From contig NZ_AOIS01000063.1 of NCBI RefSeq assembly GCF_000337495.1, positions 34,341-98,340 on the forward strand: a stretch of DNA of 64,000 nucleotides, written 5' to 3'. Below the pieces are notes generated by a model. The model saw only the letters and a list, made by a program, of their open reading frames with translations, was not told where the DNA came from and searched no databases. This DNA is from Haloterrigena salina JCM 13891 (GTDB taxonomy: Archaea; Halobacteriota; Halobacteria; Halobacteriales; Natrialbaceae). Each line of letters opens with the position of its first letter. The first letter of the stretch is position 1. Of the stretch, positions 55,205-64,000 are shown piece after piece. A program made the translations under genes and the position numbers.

Positions 55205-58200
55205 ATGGCTATTGACGAGGCCGACCAGTCGGATGCCGGGGACTTTTCTGAGGGTGAGGCGTCCGAGTCTGCGTCGGAGGCGAATCGATCTCGCGGGTCG
55301 GACGGCGATGCGAACTCGGACGGGGGAGTTCGCGTCGGCGACTACACGTGGGAGAATTTCATGGAAGAGTATGGGTACGGCGACGACGCGTCGGTTCTGT
55401 ATCCCGACGATCCTGTTGAGGCGGCGTCGGACGACCAACTGGGATTAGATACCGACGAAGGACCCGAACGCACGGCCCCGTCCGGCGAGGACTGGACCCG
55501 AGTCGAGTTCGATCCCGAGTCCTACCTCGGCTATCACCCCGACGATCTGGACTCGACGGTCGTGCCGACCGCCGGCGACAACGCCGAGGAACTCTGGGAC
55601 GTCTTTCGGGAGTACGCCGACCCGGAGACGACGCCGGTCGTCAAAGACACCTGGACCTGGGAACACTACAAGTGGGAGTACTACTACGAGGACGACGGTT
55701 CCCGGCCGCGGGATAGCGACGGCGACATCGTCCGCCACGATAAGGAGGAGTCGCTCGGCTTCGATCCGGATACACTTGAACAGCGCCTGTCCGCGGCCGA
55801 TGACGCCGCGATGGAGCTGGACGAACTCGTCGAGGAACGAACCGTCAACGTCCAGGAGGAGGTCGACGAGGATGAGTTCTTCTCGACGGCCGCGGGCAAC
55901 ACGACCGTCACCAACCGCTACGACCTGGAGAAGGCCGTCCCGATGGACAAGAAGACCCACTTCAGGGAAGTCGAGCGCTACTGGGTGAACAAACCCTACG
56001 CCTGCGTCGTCATCTTCCACTCCGAGAAGGAAAACGAGAAGAAGTACTACCTGATCGAGCCCTACCTGAACGAGATCGAACTCGAGTTACAGGAGTTCCT
56101 CTCGGGCAAACTGCGAACCGCGATCAAGTACTCCGACGAGGGGATCAAGGAGAAGGCGACCGAGGACGGACGCCGGACGGTTATCGAGGACGAGACCCGC
56201 CAGTTGCTCAAGCGCTACGACCTGTTCGAGAAGACGGCCAGCGGGTCCCAGGAGAGTATCCTCGACACGCTGCGGAATCTACTCGACGACGACGAGGGCG
56301 ACGGCGACGTCGAGAACGACGGCCCCGACCCGCTCGAGGGGCTCTCCGTCCGACCCGAGCCGGCGATCCTCGAGGACGACCCCGACACGCTAAGCGAGTA
56401 TCAGGTCGAGAAACTGCTCTACCTGCTCAAGCGCAACTTCATCGGCTACGAGCGAATCGACGGCATCAAACACGACATCAACGTCGAGGACATCTCCGTC
56501 GACGGCTACAACTCGCCGGTGTTCGTCTATCACTCGGAGTACGAGCAGATCATCTCGAACGTCTACCACGGCGAGGACGAACTCGACGACTTCGTCGTCA
56601 AACTCGCCCAGCGCTCCGGAAAGGGTATCAGCAAACGGCTGCCGCAAGTCGACGCGACCCTCCCCGACGGATCGCGCGCCCAGTTGACGCTGGGAGAGGA
56701 GGTGTCCGACCACGGGACCAACTACACCATCCGTCAGTTCAAGGACGTCCCCTTTACCCCGATCGACCTCATCAACTGGAACACCTTCTCGCTCGACGAG
56801 ATGGCGTTCCTCTGGCTCTGCATCGAGAACCACAAGAGCCTGATCTTCGCCGGGGGTACCGCCTCCGGGAAGACGACCTCGCTGAACGCGGTCTCGCTAT
56901 TTATCCCCTCGAGCGCCAAGATCGTCTCCATCGAGGACACCCGGGAGGTCGAACTCCCGCAGCGAAACTGGATCGCCAGCGTGACGCGACCGTCCTTCGC
57001 CGACGACGAGCAGGGCGACGTCGACGAGTTCGACCTGCTCGAGGCCGCGCTCCGCCAGCGTCCCGACTACATCGTCATGGGTGAGATCCGGGGCGAGGAG
57101 GGGCGGACGCTGTTCCAGGTCATGTCGACGGGTCACACGACCTACACCACGTTCCACGCCGACTCCGTCGACGAGGTGCTCAAGCGGTTCACGACGGATC
57201 CGATCAACGTCTCGAAGACGATGTTCACCGCGCTGGACCTGGTCTCGATCCAGACTCAGACGCGGGTCCAGGGACGGAAGGTCCGCCGGAACAAGTCGCT
57301 GACCGAGATCAACCACTACGAGGCCGAACACGACGAAATCAACGTCCAGGACGTCTACCAGTGGCAGGCCGAGACCGACGAGTTCCTCAAGATGGGGGAC
57401 TCGAACACCTTAGAGGAGATCCAGTTCGACCGCGGCTGGAGCCGCGAGAAACTCGAGGAGGAACTGTTCAAACGCGAGGTCATCCTCGCCTACCTCATCA
57501 AGAACGGACTCAACACGTACGCGGAGGTCGCCGCCACGGTGCAGGCGTTCATCAACGATCCCGACACGATCCTCACGCTCATCGCGAACGGCCAACTCGA
57601 GGACAGCCTCGAGGACCTCCGGGAGATGGAGAGCGTCCTGATCGACGTCGATCCGGAGAAAGAGGAACTCGTCCCGCGACCGGACGCGACCGACGAGACG
57701 TACAACACCTCGATGGACCTCCTGGAGCGCGCCGAGGAGTCGCTGTTCGAGGAGTACCGCGGCAAAACGCCGAGCGGACTGGACAGCGCCCTCGGAGGAC
57801 CCGAGGCGGCGGACGCGATCGAGGTCGACGGCGCCGACGCCGACGAGTTCGACTTCGCCGGCGACGTCGACGACTCGGTCGAGGACGACGAGTGGGAGCT
57901 CGGCGACGGCTCGAGCGGGTTCGGCGCCGGCGAGGACGCCGGGGAGCCGGCGTGGCTCAGCGACGACACCGGCTTCGATATCGGCGGCGACGAGGGCGAG
58001 GCTGCCGCCGACAGCGCCGAAGCGGTTTCGAGTGCCGGCGAGGGAGCCGCCGCCGAGACGGTCGGTGACGGAACGACCGCCGGGACGGGCGGCGACGGGA
58101 TCGCGGCCGAGTCGCCCGATGCCGGCACCGCGGACGAGACGTCCGACGGATTCGAGATCGACGACGAGACGGGCGGCGTCAGCGGCCCGCCCGCGCCGGC

Positions 58201-59149
58201 GGCGAGCGCGGACGGCGCGGACGCGGAGACCGAAACTCCGCAGCCGGCGGCCGCCGACGAGACGGAGACCACCGTCATGCCGACCGACGACGCCGACGAC
58301 GCGGATCTCGGCGGGCTGTTCGACGACATGGGCGACACCATCGATCGGCTCGACGCGGACGGCCAGCCGGAACCGCCAACGGAGGCCGTCGCCGCGTCGA
58401 CGGCCAAGCCCGACACCTCCGGCTTCGATTCGATGTTCCCCGAAGACGACCTCGAGTCGATCTTCGATCCCGAATCCGACGCGGAGACGGCCGGCGACTT
58501 CAGCGATCAGTTCGAGCCGGCGACCGCCGACGGGCCGGTCGGCGACGGACTCGAGACCGCCGACGAACCCGACGAGACGCCGACGATCGACCTCGGAGGG
58601 GCGGCCGACGACTCCGCCGCGACGGACGACGCCGGGGAGGTTGTCGAGCCGGAAGCTGACGCCGGTTCCTCGAGCATCATCGACGACGGCAGCGATGAGA
58701 GCGCCGCTGGCGAGAACGGCGACGGTATCGTGGCCGGCGAACCGACCGCCGACGCGTCGGCGTCGGACGCCACGTCCTCGGCGAACGACCGAAGCGAACG
58801 CGACGGGCGTCTCGAGGGCGATGGCGACGACGCTCCGGTCGACCAGCCGACCGACGAGGGGCCGACGGCGACCGCGGCCGATCCGCCCGGCGAGGATCGA
58901 GACGATCCGACGGAGCCAGCGGAAGTCGACGATACCGACGAATCGGAGTCGATCTTCGGGACCGAGTCCGACTCGATCTTCTCCGAGGAGTCGGCGGTGG
59001 ACGATAGCGACGACGGATCGCTGTTCGACGGCGAACAGGCGCAGGCCGAGACTGACGATTCGATCTTCGAACCGGCCGAGAGCGAGGACGACGGACCGGC
59101 GGATGGCGAAACCGATCCCGCCGACGATAACGGGGATACCGACGCATGA
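55205..59149 (+). CDS. type IV pilus-like assembly ATPase with long acidic tail
   Basis: A 1314-residue ATPase of the PilB/ArlI secretion family that powers subunit insertion. An acidic N-terminal part (1-150) leads to the linker domain (HFREVERYWVNKPYACVVIF). Walker A is GGTASGKTT (about 548-556), Walker B about 622 (IVMGEIRGEEGRTLF), with VMSTGHTTYTTFHADS as the His box. About 460 C-terminal residues, from about 850, are disordered and acidic with repeated S-[ILM]-F motifs. Known haloarchaeal relatives (PilB3) have shorter tails, to my knowledge. Start ATG 55205. It is followed by an ATGA overlap with the platform gene. Confidence 0.93.
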   Translation: MAIDEADQSDAGDFSEGEASESASEANRSRGSDGDANSDGGVRVGDYTWENFMEEYGYGDDASVLYPDDPVEAASDDQLGLDTDEGPERTAPSGEDWTRVEFDPESYLGYHPDDLDSTVVPTAGDNAEELWDVFREYADPETTPVVKDTWTWEHYKWEYYYEDDGSRPRDSDGDIVRHDKEESLGFDPDTLEQRLSAADDAAMELDELVEERTVNVQEEVDEDEFFSTAAGNTTVTNRYDLEKAVPMDKKTHFREVERYWVNKPYACVVIFHSEKENEKKYYLIEPYLNEIELELQEFLSGKLRTAIKYSDEGIKEKATEDGRRTVIEDETRQLLKRYDLFEKTASGSQESILDTLRNLLDDDEGDGDVENDGPDPLEGLSVRPEPAILEDDPDTLSEYQVEKLLYLLKRNFIGYERIDGIKHDINVEDISVDGYNSPVFVYHSEYEQIISNVYHGEDELDDFVVKLAQRSGKGISKRLPQVDATLPDGSRAQLTLGEEVSDHGTNYTIRQFKDVPFTPIDLINWNTFSLDEMAFLWLCIENHKSLIFAGGTASGKTTSLNAVSLFIPSSAKIVSIEDTREVELPQRNWIASVTRPSFADDEQGDVDEFDLLEAALRQRPDYIVMGEIRGEEGRTLFQVMSTGHTTYTTFHADSVDEVLKRFTTDPINVSKTMFTALDLVSIQTQTRVQGRKVRRNKSLTEINHYEAEHDEINVQDVYQWQAETDEFLKMGDSNTLEEIQFDRGWSREKLEEELFKREVILAYLIKNGLNTYAEVAATVQAFINDPDTILTLIANGQLEDSLEDLREMESVLIDVDPEKEELVPRPDATDETYNTSMDLLERAEESLFEEYRGKTPSGLDSALGGPEAADAIEVDGADADEFDFAGDVDDSVEDDEWELGDGSSGFGAGEDAGEPAWLSDDTGFDIGGDEGEAAADSAEAVSSAGEGAAAETVGDGTTAGTGGDGIAAESPDAGTADETSDGFEIDDETGGVSGPPAPAASADGADAETETPQPAAADETETTVMPTDDADDADLGGLFDDMGDTIDRLDADGQPEPPTEAVAASTAKPDTSGFDSMFPEDDLESIFDPESDAETAGDFSDQFEPATADGPVGDGLETADEPDETPTIDLGGAADDSAATDDAGEVVEPEADAGSSSIIDDGSDESAAGENGDGIVAGEPTADASASDATSSANDRSERDGRLEGDGDDAPVDQPTDEGPTATAADPPGEDRDDPTEPAEVDDTDESESIFGTESDSIFSEESAVDDSDDGSLFDGEQAQAETDDSIFEPAESEDDGPADGETDPADDNGDTDA

Positions 59150-61227
59150 GCCTCCAGACCGACAGCAGCGGCGGCGGTGGCGGTTCCGGCGGGCTCTCGG
59201 GGGGCTCCGACGTGCTCGGCGAGACGTTCTACCCCCTCTACGACTGGTTGTTCACCGACGATAGCGAGTTCGTCGGCGACGTCGAGACGAAGTTGGCCCA
59301 GGCTCGAATGACCGACACGGTCGAACTCTACCTCTCTCGAGCCCTCGGGATCGGCTTCATCAGCGGCCTGGCGCTGTGGCTGCTCGGCCTCCTGCTCGGC
59401 TACACGCTGTTTGCCACCGGCATCATTCAGGTCGACGAGATCCTCGGCTTCCCCGTCAGCAGCGAGTTGGTGCTCCAGATCATCGACACGCTCCGCATCC
59501 CGGCGTTGGTCTTCTTCACCGGGCTCGTCTTCGGTTCGATCGGCTTCGCGATCGGGTTCGGATCGCTGGTCGCGATCCCCTACTCGCGTGCCTCGACCCG
59601 CAAGCGCCAGATCAACATGCTCCTGACCGACTCCGTCTCGTTCATGTACGCGCTGTCGGTCGGGGGTCTGAACCAACTCGAGATCATCGAGGCGATGGCC
59701 CAGGCCGACGACACCTACGGCGAGGTCGCAAAGGAGTTCCAGAGCATCGTCAAAGAGACCGAGTACTTCGACATCGACTACCGAACCGCCATTCGAAAGC
59801 AGGCGCTTGAGACGCCCAGCGACGAACTCTCCCAGTTCCTGACCGACATGCTCTCGATCGTCAACAGCGGCGGCGACATGGAGAGCTTCCTCGAGGACAA
59901 GAAGGAAAAACACATGCGGACCGCCAAACAGGAGCAGGAGCTGACCCTCGAGACGCTCGAGCTGTTCGGCGAGATGTACATGACGCTATCGCTGTTCCCG
60001 CTACTCCTGATCATCATCATGGTCGTCATGCAGATGATCCCGCAGGCGAGCGTGACGAACACGATGCTCTATATGACCGTCTACGCACTGATCCCGCTGA
60101 CCGGGGTCGGCTTTCTCATCATGGTTTCGACGGTCAAAGAGGACGAACCGGGTGACGGCTACCTCTCGATGGGGGACACCGACGACCGCCTCGAGAACCA
60201 GGGCGAACAGGGCCTGCTCGATCTCGGGCTGATCGAGAAGTTCACGGGCGATCACAGCGTCTTCGACCGGATCAAGAACCGCGAAGGGACCTACGAGACG
60301 ATGGAGGTCTTGCAGAAACCCCACCTGTTCTTCCGGGACAACCCGTTGCTCACGCTCGCGCTGACGGTTCCGGCGGCGCTCGTGATCGTTACGACGGCAA
60401 TGATGAACGGTTCGGCGCCCACGTCGTGGGACGGCCTCCTCGAGAACGCCGTCTGGGGGACGTTCATCTACGTCTACGTCCCGCTGTACGTCATCGCGAT
60501 CCCGCTCGCCGTCTTCCGCGAGTGGAACGTTCGATACCGCAACTCCGTCGTCAGTCAGCTCTCCGAGGACCTGCGCAAGCTCTCGAGTTCGAACGACACC
60601 GGACTGACGCTGCTCGAGTCGTTGAAGGCCGTTTCCGACACCACGAGCGGGAAGTTGGCTCGCGAGTTCGAGATGATGCACACGAAGGTCAACTACGGGA
60701 CCAGTCTGAAGCAGGCGCTCATCGAGTTCAACAACAAGTACCACATCCCGCGGCTGGCTCGGACGACGCGGCTGATCACCGAGGCCCAGGAAGCCTCGAA
60801 CCAGATCTCGGACGTGCTCCGGACGGCCGCCCGCGCAAGCGAGAACCACGACGATATCGAGCGCGAGCGCAAGTCCCGCACCCGGATGCAGGTCGTGATC
60901 ATCATCATGACGTTCATGACCGTTCTCGCGGTGATCGCGATCCTCAAGACGCAGTTCATCGACACGATGGCCGGCCTCTCGAGTTCGACCGGCGGCGGTA
61001 CCGACGCGGCCAGCGGCGGCGGTGGTGGCGGCCTCGGGGAGGCCGACCTGAGCGACAACATCGACGTCGATATGCTGTCGGTGTTGTTCTTCCACGCCGT
61101 GACGATGCAGGCGATTCTCTCCGGGATTATCTGTGGGTACATCCGCGATGCGGACATCTTGAGCGGACTGAAATACGCCGTCATACTGGCGACGATCGCA
61201 CTCGTCGGCTGGACGCTGGTGGCATAA
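59146..61227 (+). CDS. type II secretion F / PilC-like membrane platform protein
   Basis: A 693-residue inner-membrane platform of a type IV pilus-like system, haloarchaeal PilC type. It contains two T2SSF domains (about 130-330 and 430-620), each with helices around SFMYALSVGGLNQLEIIEAM and LRKLSSSNDTGLTLLESL. Nine or so membrane helices. The N-terminus is Gly/Ser rich. It begins within the ATPase stop (ATGA), so they are coupled; the ATPase docks onto it. Confidence 0.92.
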   Translation: MSLQTDSSGGGGGSGGLSGGSDVLGETFYPLYDWLFTDDSEFVGDVETKLAQARMTDTVELYLSRALGIGFISGLALWLLGLLLGYTLFATGIIQVDEILGFPVSSELVLQIIDTLRIPALVFFTGLVFGSIGFAIGFGSLVAIPYSRASTRKRQINMLLTDSVSFMYALSVGGLNQLEIIEAMAQADDTYGEVAKEFQSIVKETEYFDIDYRTAIRKQALETPSDELSQFLTDMLSIVNSGGDMESFLEDKKEKHMRTAKQEQELTLETLELFGEMYMTLSLFPLLLIIIMVVMQMIPQASVTNTMLYMTVYALIPLTGVGFLIMVSTVKEDEPGDGYLSMGDTDDRLENQGEQGLLDLGLIEKFTGDHSVFDRIKNREGTYETMEVLQKPHLFFRDNPLLTLALTVPAALVIVTTAMMNGSAPTSWDGLLENAVWGTFIYVYVPLYVIAIPLAVFREWNVRYRNSVVSQLSEDLRKLSSSNDTGLTLLESLKAVSDTTSGKLAREFEMMHTKVNYGTSLKQALIEFNNKYHIPRLARTTRLITEAQEASNQISDVLRTAARASENHDDIERERKSRTRMQVVIIIMTFMTVLAVIAILKTQFIDTMAGLSSSTGGGTDAASGGGGGGLGEADLSDNIDVDMLSVLFFHAVTMQAILSGIICGYIRDADILSGLKYAVILATIALVGWTLVA

Positions 61228-61229
61228 CC

Positions 61230-61766
61230 ATGAGCCGAAAACGGACCCGAACCGACCGCGACCGCCGCTCGAAGACGGTGTCGATCTCCCTGCGCGAGCG
61301 CGGCCAGACCACGCAGGACTTCGCCATCGGGATCGGCGTGTTCATCCTGGCTGTGGCCTTCGTCTTCTCGTTTCTCCCGTCGATCCTGACTCCGTTCGAC
61401 TCGTCGGTTTCCGGCGGGCAGACGGCTCAGGCCGACCGCGTCGCCGACCGGGTCGTGTACGATCTGTCGACAGAGACGGGGCCGGAGACCGAACTCAACG
61501 GCAGCGCGTTCGAGGAGTTCGTCGACGATGACGAGGGACTGTCCGAACGGCTCGGTCTCAGGGAAGACCAAGCCCGCTACGATCGGATCGACGTCCGCCT
61601 CGAACCGCTCAACGAAAGCGAACCGCTCGGGGACGAGTGGACGGTCGGCGACGGCTACGAAAACCAGTCGGCGGCCAGTTCCGCGCGGATCGTCACGTTC
61701 GCCGATGGAACGGGGCCGAGGAATGGCTGCGATCCGGCCTGTCGACTCGTCGTGAGGATGTGGTGA
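61230..61766 (+). CDS. pilin-like protein 1 (hydrophobic N-terminal helix)
   Basis: A 178-residue protein with a basic N-terminus, an RGQT motif and one hydrophobic helix (IGIGVFILAVAFVFSFLPSI), then a mostly beta globular part. It looks like a pilin-like subunit of the upstream machinery. It starts 2 bases after the platform gene. It ends CDPACRLVVRMW with a Cys pair that may form a disulfide. In haloarchaea this family has a numbered DUF and no known function. Confidence 0.85.
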   Translation: MSRKRTRTDRDRRSKTVSISLRERGQTTQDFAIGIGVFILAVAFVFSFLPSILTPFDSSVSGGQTAQADRVADRVVYDLSTETGPETELNGSAFEEFVDDDEGLSERLGLREDQARYDRIDVRLEPLNESEPLGDEWTVGDGYENQSAASSARIVTFADGTGPRNGCDPACRLVVRMW

Positions 61767-61770
61767 TACG

Positions 61771-62418
61771 ATGCGAGACACACCCCACTCCGAAACCGAC
61801 CGCGGACAGGCCTACACCCTCGAGGGATTCGTCTCGGCGATGATCGTCCTGATGGCGGTCCTGTTCGCGCTCCAGTCGGTCGTCATCACGCCGACGACGG
61901 GCGGGCTCGCCGACCGGACGTCGAAGGCGCAACTCGAACAGGAGGCACAGGACGCGCTGGTGATCGCTGCGAACGGGACCGCTGCGAACGAGAGCATGAC
62001 GCTCTCGGAGATGGTCCGGTACTGGAACGAGGGCGGAGACGGCGAGTTCCACAATGCGGATCCGGAGGCGGGAGAGGGTGCCTACAACACGTCGAACGAC
62101 TCGGAATTCTATCAACAGACGGTTCTCGGCCAAATCCTTCGGGAGCGGTTCACCGAACGGGGGTTAAGCTACAACGTCGAACTGATCTATCAGAACGAGA
62201 GCAACGAACACGAGAGCAGGTATTTTGTCGATCAGGGTAAATCTGCGGCCGTCACGGCCAGTTACACCGTGCCGCTGTACGACTCGGATAATCTCACGGC
62301 ACCCGGGTATCGGGACCGCGAACTCTCCGAGTCGACGAATTACCCGATCCCGGAGGCGGGTTCGGCGGACGGCTCTGAACTCTACAACGTCGTGGAGGTA
62401 CGTGTTTCAGTATGGTAG
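61771..62418 (+). CDS. pilin-like protein 2
   Basis: A 215-residue protein: DRGQAYTLEG before the hydrophobic helix FVSAMIVLMAVLFALQSVVI, then a soluble domain with several Asn-Glu-Ser/Thr sites that would suit N-glycosylation outside the cell (NGT, NES, NTS, NDS, NLT). Overlaps the next gene by 7 bases. Conserved together with its neighbours in haloarchaea. Confidence 0.84.
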   Translation: MRDTPHSETDRGQAYTLEGFVSAMIVLMAVLFALQSVVITPTTGGLADRTSKAQLEQEAQDALVIAANGTAANESMTLSEMVRYWNEGGDGEFHNADPEAGEGAYNTSNDSEFYQQTVLGQILRERFTERGLSYNVELIYQNESNEHESRYFVDQGKSAAVTASYTVPLYDSDNLTAPGYRDRELSESTNYPIPEAGSADGSELYNVVEVRVSVW

Positions 62419-62954
62419 CAGACATCACTCGCAACCGGCCGAACGGAGGCGGCGATCGATCGGACGACCGACCAGACAGGGGACAGGTGATGCTCATCGG
62501 CGCGGTCGCGCTCGCCTTTATCGTGCTCGGCGTGGTCGTCGTCTTCAACGGCGTCCTCTACACCGAGACGCTGTCGTCGGGCGAGACGAGCCAGAGCGCG
62601 AGCAGTGCCGAGGCGACCGAACTCGAGGTCCGGCAGGGAGTCGGCTGTCTGATCGCAGAGTACGAAGGCGATCAAACGGGGAACGACGAATTGGTCGACG
62701 GCGGCGATGTACAACCGTCGTTAGTGGAATCGAATCTGGAGAACGATATCGAGAACTACTCGGTACTGTATCGAAACGCTACGGCCCACTCGCAGCCGAC
62801 TGCCGTACATATCGAGCCCGAATCCGTCTTCGACATCACCGAATCTGGCGGTACGGTCTCCATCGAGAACGTGACCGTCACGATTTCCGTCGACTCGACC
62901 GACCAGAGCTACGATCGGACGATAGACGTTCGTTCCGAGGGGTGTCCGTCGTGA
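62412..62954 (+). CDS. pilin-like protein 3
   Basis: A 180-residue protein: DRGQVMLIGAVALAFIVLGV and VVVFNGVLYTE form the membrane helix, followed by an acidic extracellular domain with NATAHS and NVTVTI sites. Two Cys (CLIAEYEG and SEGCPS) may be linked. Its stop overlaps the next start in a 4-base GTGA. Confidence 0.84.
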   Translation: MVADITRNRPNGGGDRSDDRPDRGQVMLIGAVALAFIVLGVVVVFNGVLYTETLSSGETSQSASSAEATELEVRQGVGCLIAEYEGDQTGNDELVDGGDVQPSLVESNLENDIENYSVLYRNATAHSQPTAVHIEPESVFDITESGGTVSIENVTVTISVDSTDQSYDRTIDVRSEGCPS

Positions 62955-63463
62955 TTCGCCGACCCGACCACACGTCCGACCGCGGGATGTCCATCGCGCT
63001 CACCCACGTCCTCACGATCGGCATCACGACAATCCTCATCGCCATGCTGTTAATGGCCGGCAGCACGATGCTCGAGTCCGAAACCGAGCGGTCGACCGAA
63101 GCCGCCCTCGAGACCGTCGGCGAGCGACTGGCGGGCGATATCGACAACGTCGATCGGATGGCCGCCGGCGGAACGGGCGGAGCCAACGTATCGCTTACGT
63201 CCGACCGGCCGCGGACAGTCGCGAGCACGGGGTATACTATCGCTGCGTTACCGGAAGACCAGTGTCAGGAAGCACCGCTGCTCAACGGTTCGAATCCCTG
63301 CCTCGAGTTGGACGCCACGAGTACCGACGTAACGGTTTACGTTCCGGTGAAGGTCACTGACGGAGTCGACCTCGAGGGAACGGTTCAAAGCGGCGAGATC
63401 GAGATCGCGTATGTCGACGACGGCTCCGGCCCCCGAATCGAGCTCACGGAGGCGGACGGATAA
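62951..63463 (+). CDS. pilin-like protein 4
   Basis: A 170-residue protein starting at GTG 62951, inside the preceding stop (GTGA). SDRGMSIALTH precedes the helix VLTIGITTILIAMLLMAGS, then a helical stalk (SETERSTEAALETVGERLAG) and a beta domain with two Cys (QCQEAPL and NPCLEL). The long reading frame extends upstream, but only this part is protein-like. Confidence 0.83.
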   Translation: MIRRPDHTSDRGMSIALTHVLTIGITTILIAMLLMAGSTMLESETERSTEAALETVGERLAGDIDNVDRMAAGGTGGANVSLTSDRPRTVASTGYTIAALPEDQCQEAPLLNGSNPCLELDATSTDVTVYVPVKVTDGVDLEGTVQSGEIEIAYVDDGSGPRIELTEADG

Positions 63464-64000
63464 TGGATCGACGATCGAACTCGACGTCGGGCCTGGGACT
63501 CGACGACCGCGGGGTCTCCGAAGTCGTCGCCTTTATCCTCACCTTCGCGATCATCCTCGGCTCGGTCGGCCTGCTGTACACGACCGCGTTCGGGGCGATG
63601 CACGACTACCAGGAGAACGAACAGGAGACCAACGCCGTGCGCGCGATGGATTCGCTGACGGACAACTTCAACGACGTGCTGCGGAACAACGGCGCCAATC
63701 AGCGGTACGGTGAACTCTCGCTTCGAGACGGGAGCATTACGACCGGAGACGGCGGGACGAAGCTGAATATCACGATCCACCGTAGCGGCGGCGCCGAGAC
63801 GGTCGGAGTGAGTTCCGCCGATCGGTTCGCCGGCTACGGCGACGACGTCACCGCTGAACTCGGCGAATTCGCCTACGAATCGGACGACAGCACGATCGCG
63901 TACGAGGGCGGCGGTCTCGTTCGCGGCGACGAGACCGGAAGCGTCGTCCTCCGCGAACCGCAGCTGCGGTGCAATCCGGACCAGAATACGGCGATTATCT
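63463..64000 (+). CDS. pilin-like protein 5 (3' end outside window)
   Basis: At least 179 residues; the gene continues beyond the right edge. DDRGVSEVVAFILTFAIILG strongly recalls the RGVSPVIG start of haloarchaeal pilins, with the signal-peptidase site region just before the helix. It starts on the last base of the previous stop. The remaining part shows an acidic beta-rich domain. It is the fifth consecutive pilin-like gene. Confidence 0.85.
   Translation, partial: MDRRSNSTSGLGLDDRGVSEVVAFILTFAIILGSVGLLYTTAFGAMHDYQENEQETNAVRAMDSLTDNFNDVLRNNGANQRYGELSLRDGSITTGDGGTKLNITIHRSGGAETVGVSSADRFAGYGDDVTAELGEFAYESDDSTIAYEGGGLVRGDETGSVVLREPQLRCNPDQNTAII

Overview
The window is chromosomal DNA from a haloarchaeon, most like the Natrialbales (Haloterrigena, Natrinema, Natronorubrum group). 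The evidence is high GC, proteins rich in Asp and Glu with few Lys, haloarchaeal families (HalX response regulator, HTH-10 regulator, haloarchaeal KatG, Tat lipoprotein), short or absent 5' leaders, and a tRNA with no encoded CCA. Naming a genus from sequence alone would be a guess.

Layout. 1-9.6 kb: a cut-off SLC13/DASS anion transporter, a small HTH protein, an M42 aminopeptidase, a thiolase with its Zn-ribbon/OB-fold partner, an alpha/beta hydrolase, the cobalamin-binding subunit of methylmalonyl-CoA mutase with its chaperone GTPase MeaB, and an HD phosphohydrolase. 9.8-19 kb: mostly small membrane, secreted or regulatory proteins (LysE exporter, O-methyltransferase, two related membrane proteins, MscS-like channel, creatininase-family amidohydrolase, NikR, cupin, DUF4382 Tat lipoprotein). 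19-27 kb: fatty-acid oxidation genes (two acyl-CoA dehydrogenases and a 3-hydroxyacyl-CoA dehydrogenase/enoyl-CoA hydratase fusion) around a PAS/GAF histidine kinase and a HalX response regulator. 27-33 kb: a DUF2178/XRE pair behind a palindrome, a Ser-Asp repeat membrane protein, and a metal-resistance island (HTH-10 regulator, 49-residue membrane protein, palindromic operator, Zn/Cd-type P1B ATPase, small zinc finger). 33-45 kb: an SdhA/NadB-like flavoprotein, AlkA glycosylase, a repetitive PRC-barrel protein, KatG, a RimK ATP-grasp/retropepsin-like fusion, a polysaccharide flippase, a GNAT with zinc ribbon and an aspartoacylase-family protein. 45-49 kb: the sdhCDBA operon. 49-55 kb: small membrane and HTH proteins, HD protein, peroxiredoxin, TatA, tRNA-Arg(CCU) followed by copies of its own 3' end, an ACAD10/11-type dehydrogenase and an SDR. 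55-64 kb: a tightly packed type IV pilus-like operon (ATPase, two-domain membrane platform, five pilin-like proteins) that runs off the right edge.

Together the metabolic genes describe growth on fatty acids and short acyl-CoAs: dehydrogenases, hydratase/dehydrogenase and thiolase shorten chains, odd-chain products pass through methylmalonyl-CoA mutase (MeaB protects it), and succinate enters complex II.

The least explained features are: (i) a 320-385 bp hairpin-rich element present twice, each time directly after a stop codon and in the sense direction of that gene, with compensatory changes in its stems; (ii) the 3'-end copies behind tRNA-Arg, which look like integration scars; (iii) the long acidic tail of the pilus ATPase with a recurring S-[ILM]-F motif; (iv) two 18-bp palindromes, one before the DUF2178/XRE pair and one before the metal ATPase; (v) the decapeptide-repeat PRC-barrel protein.
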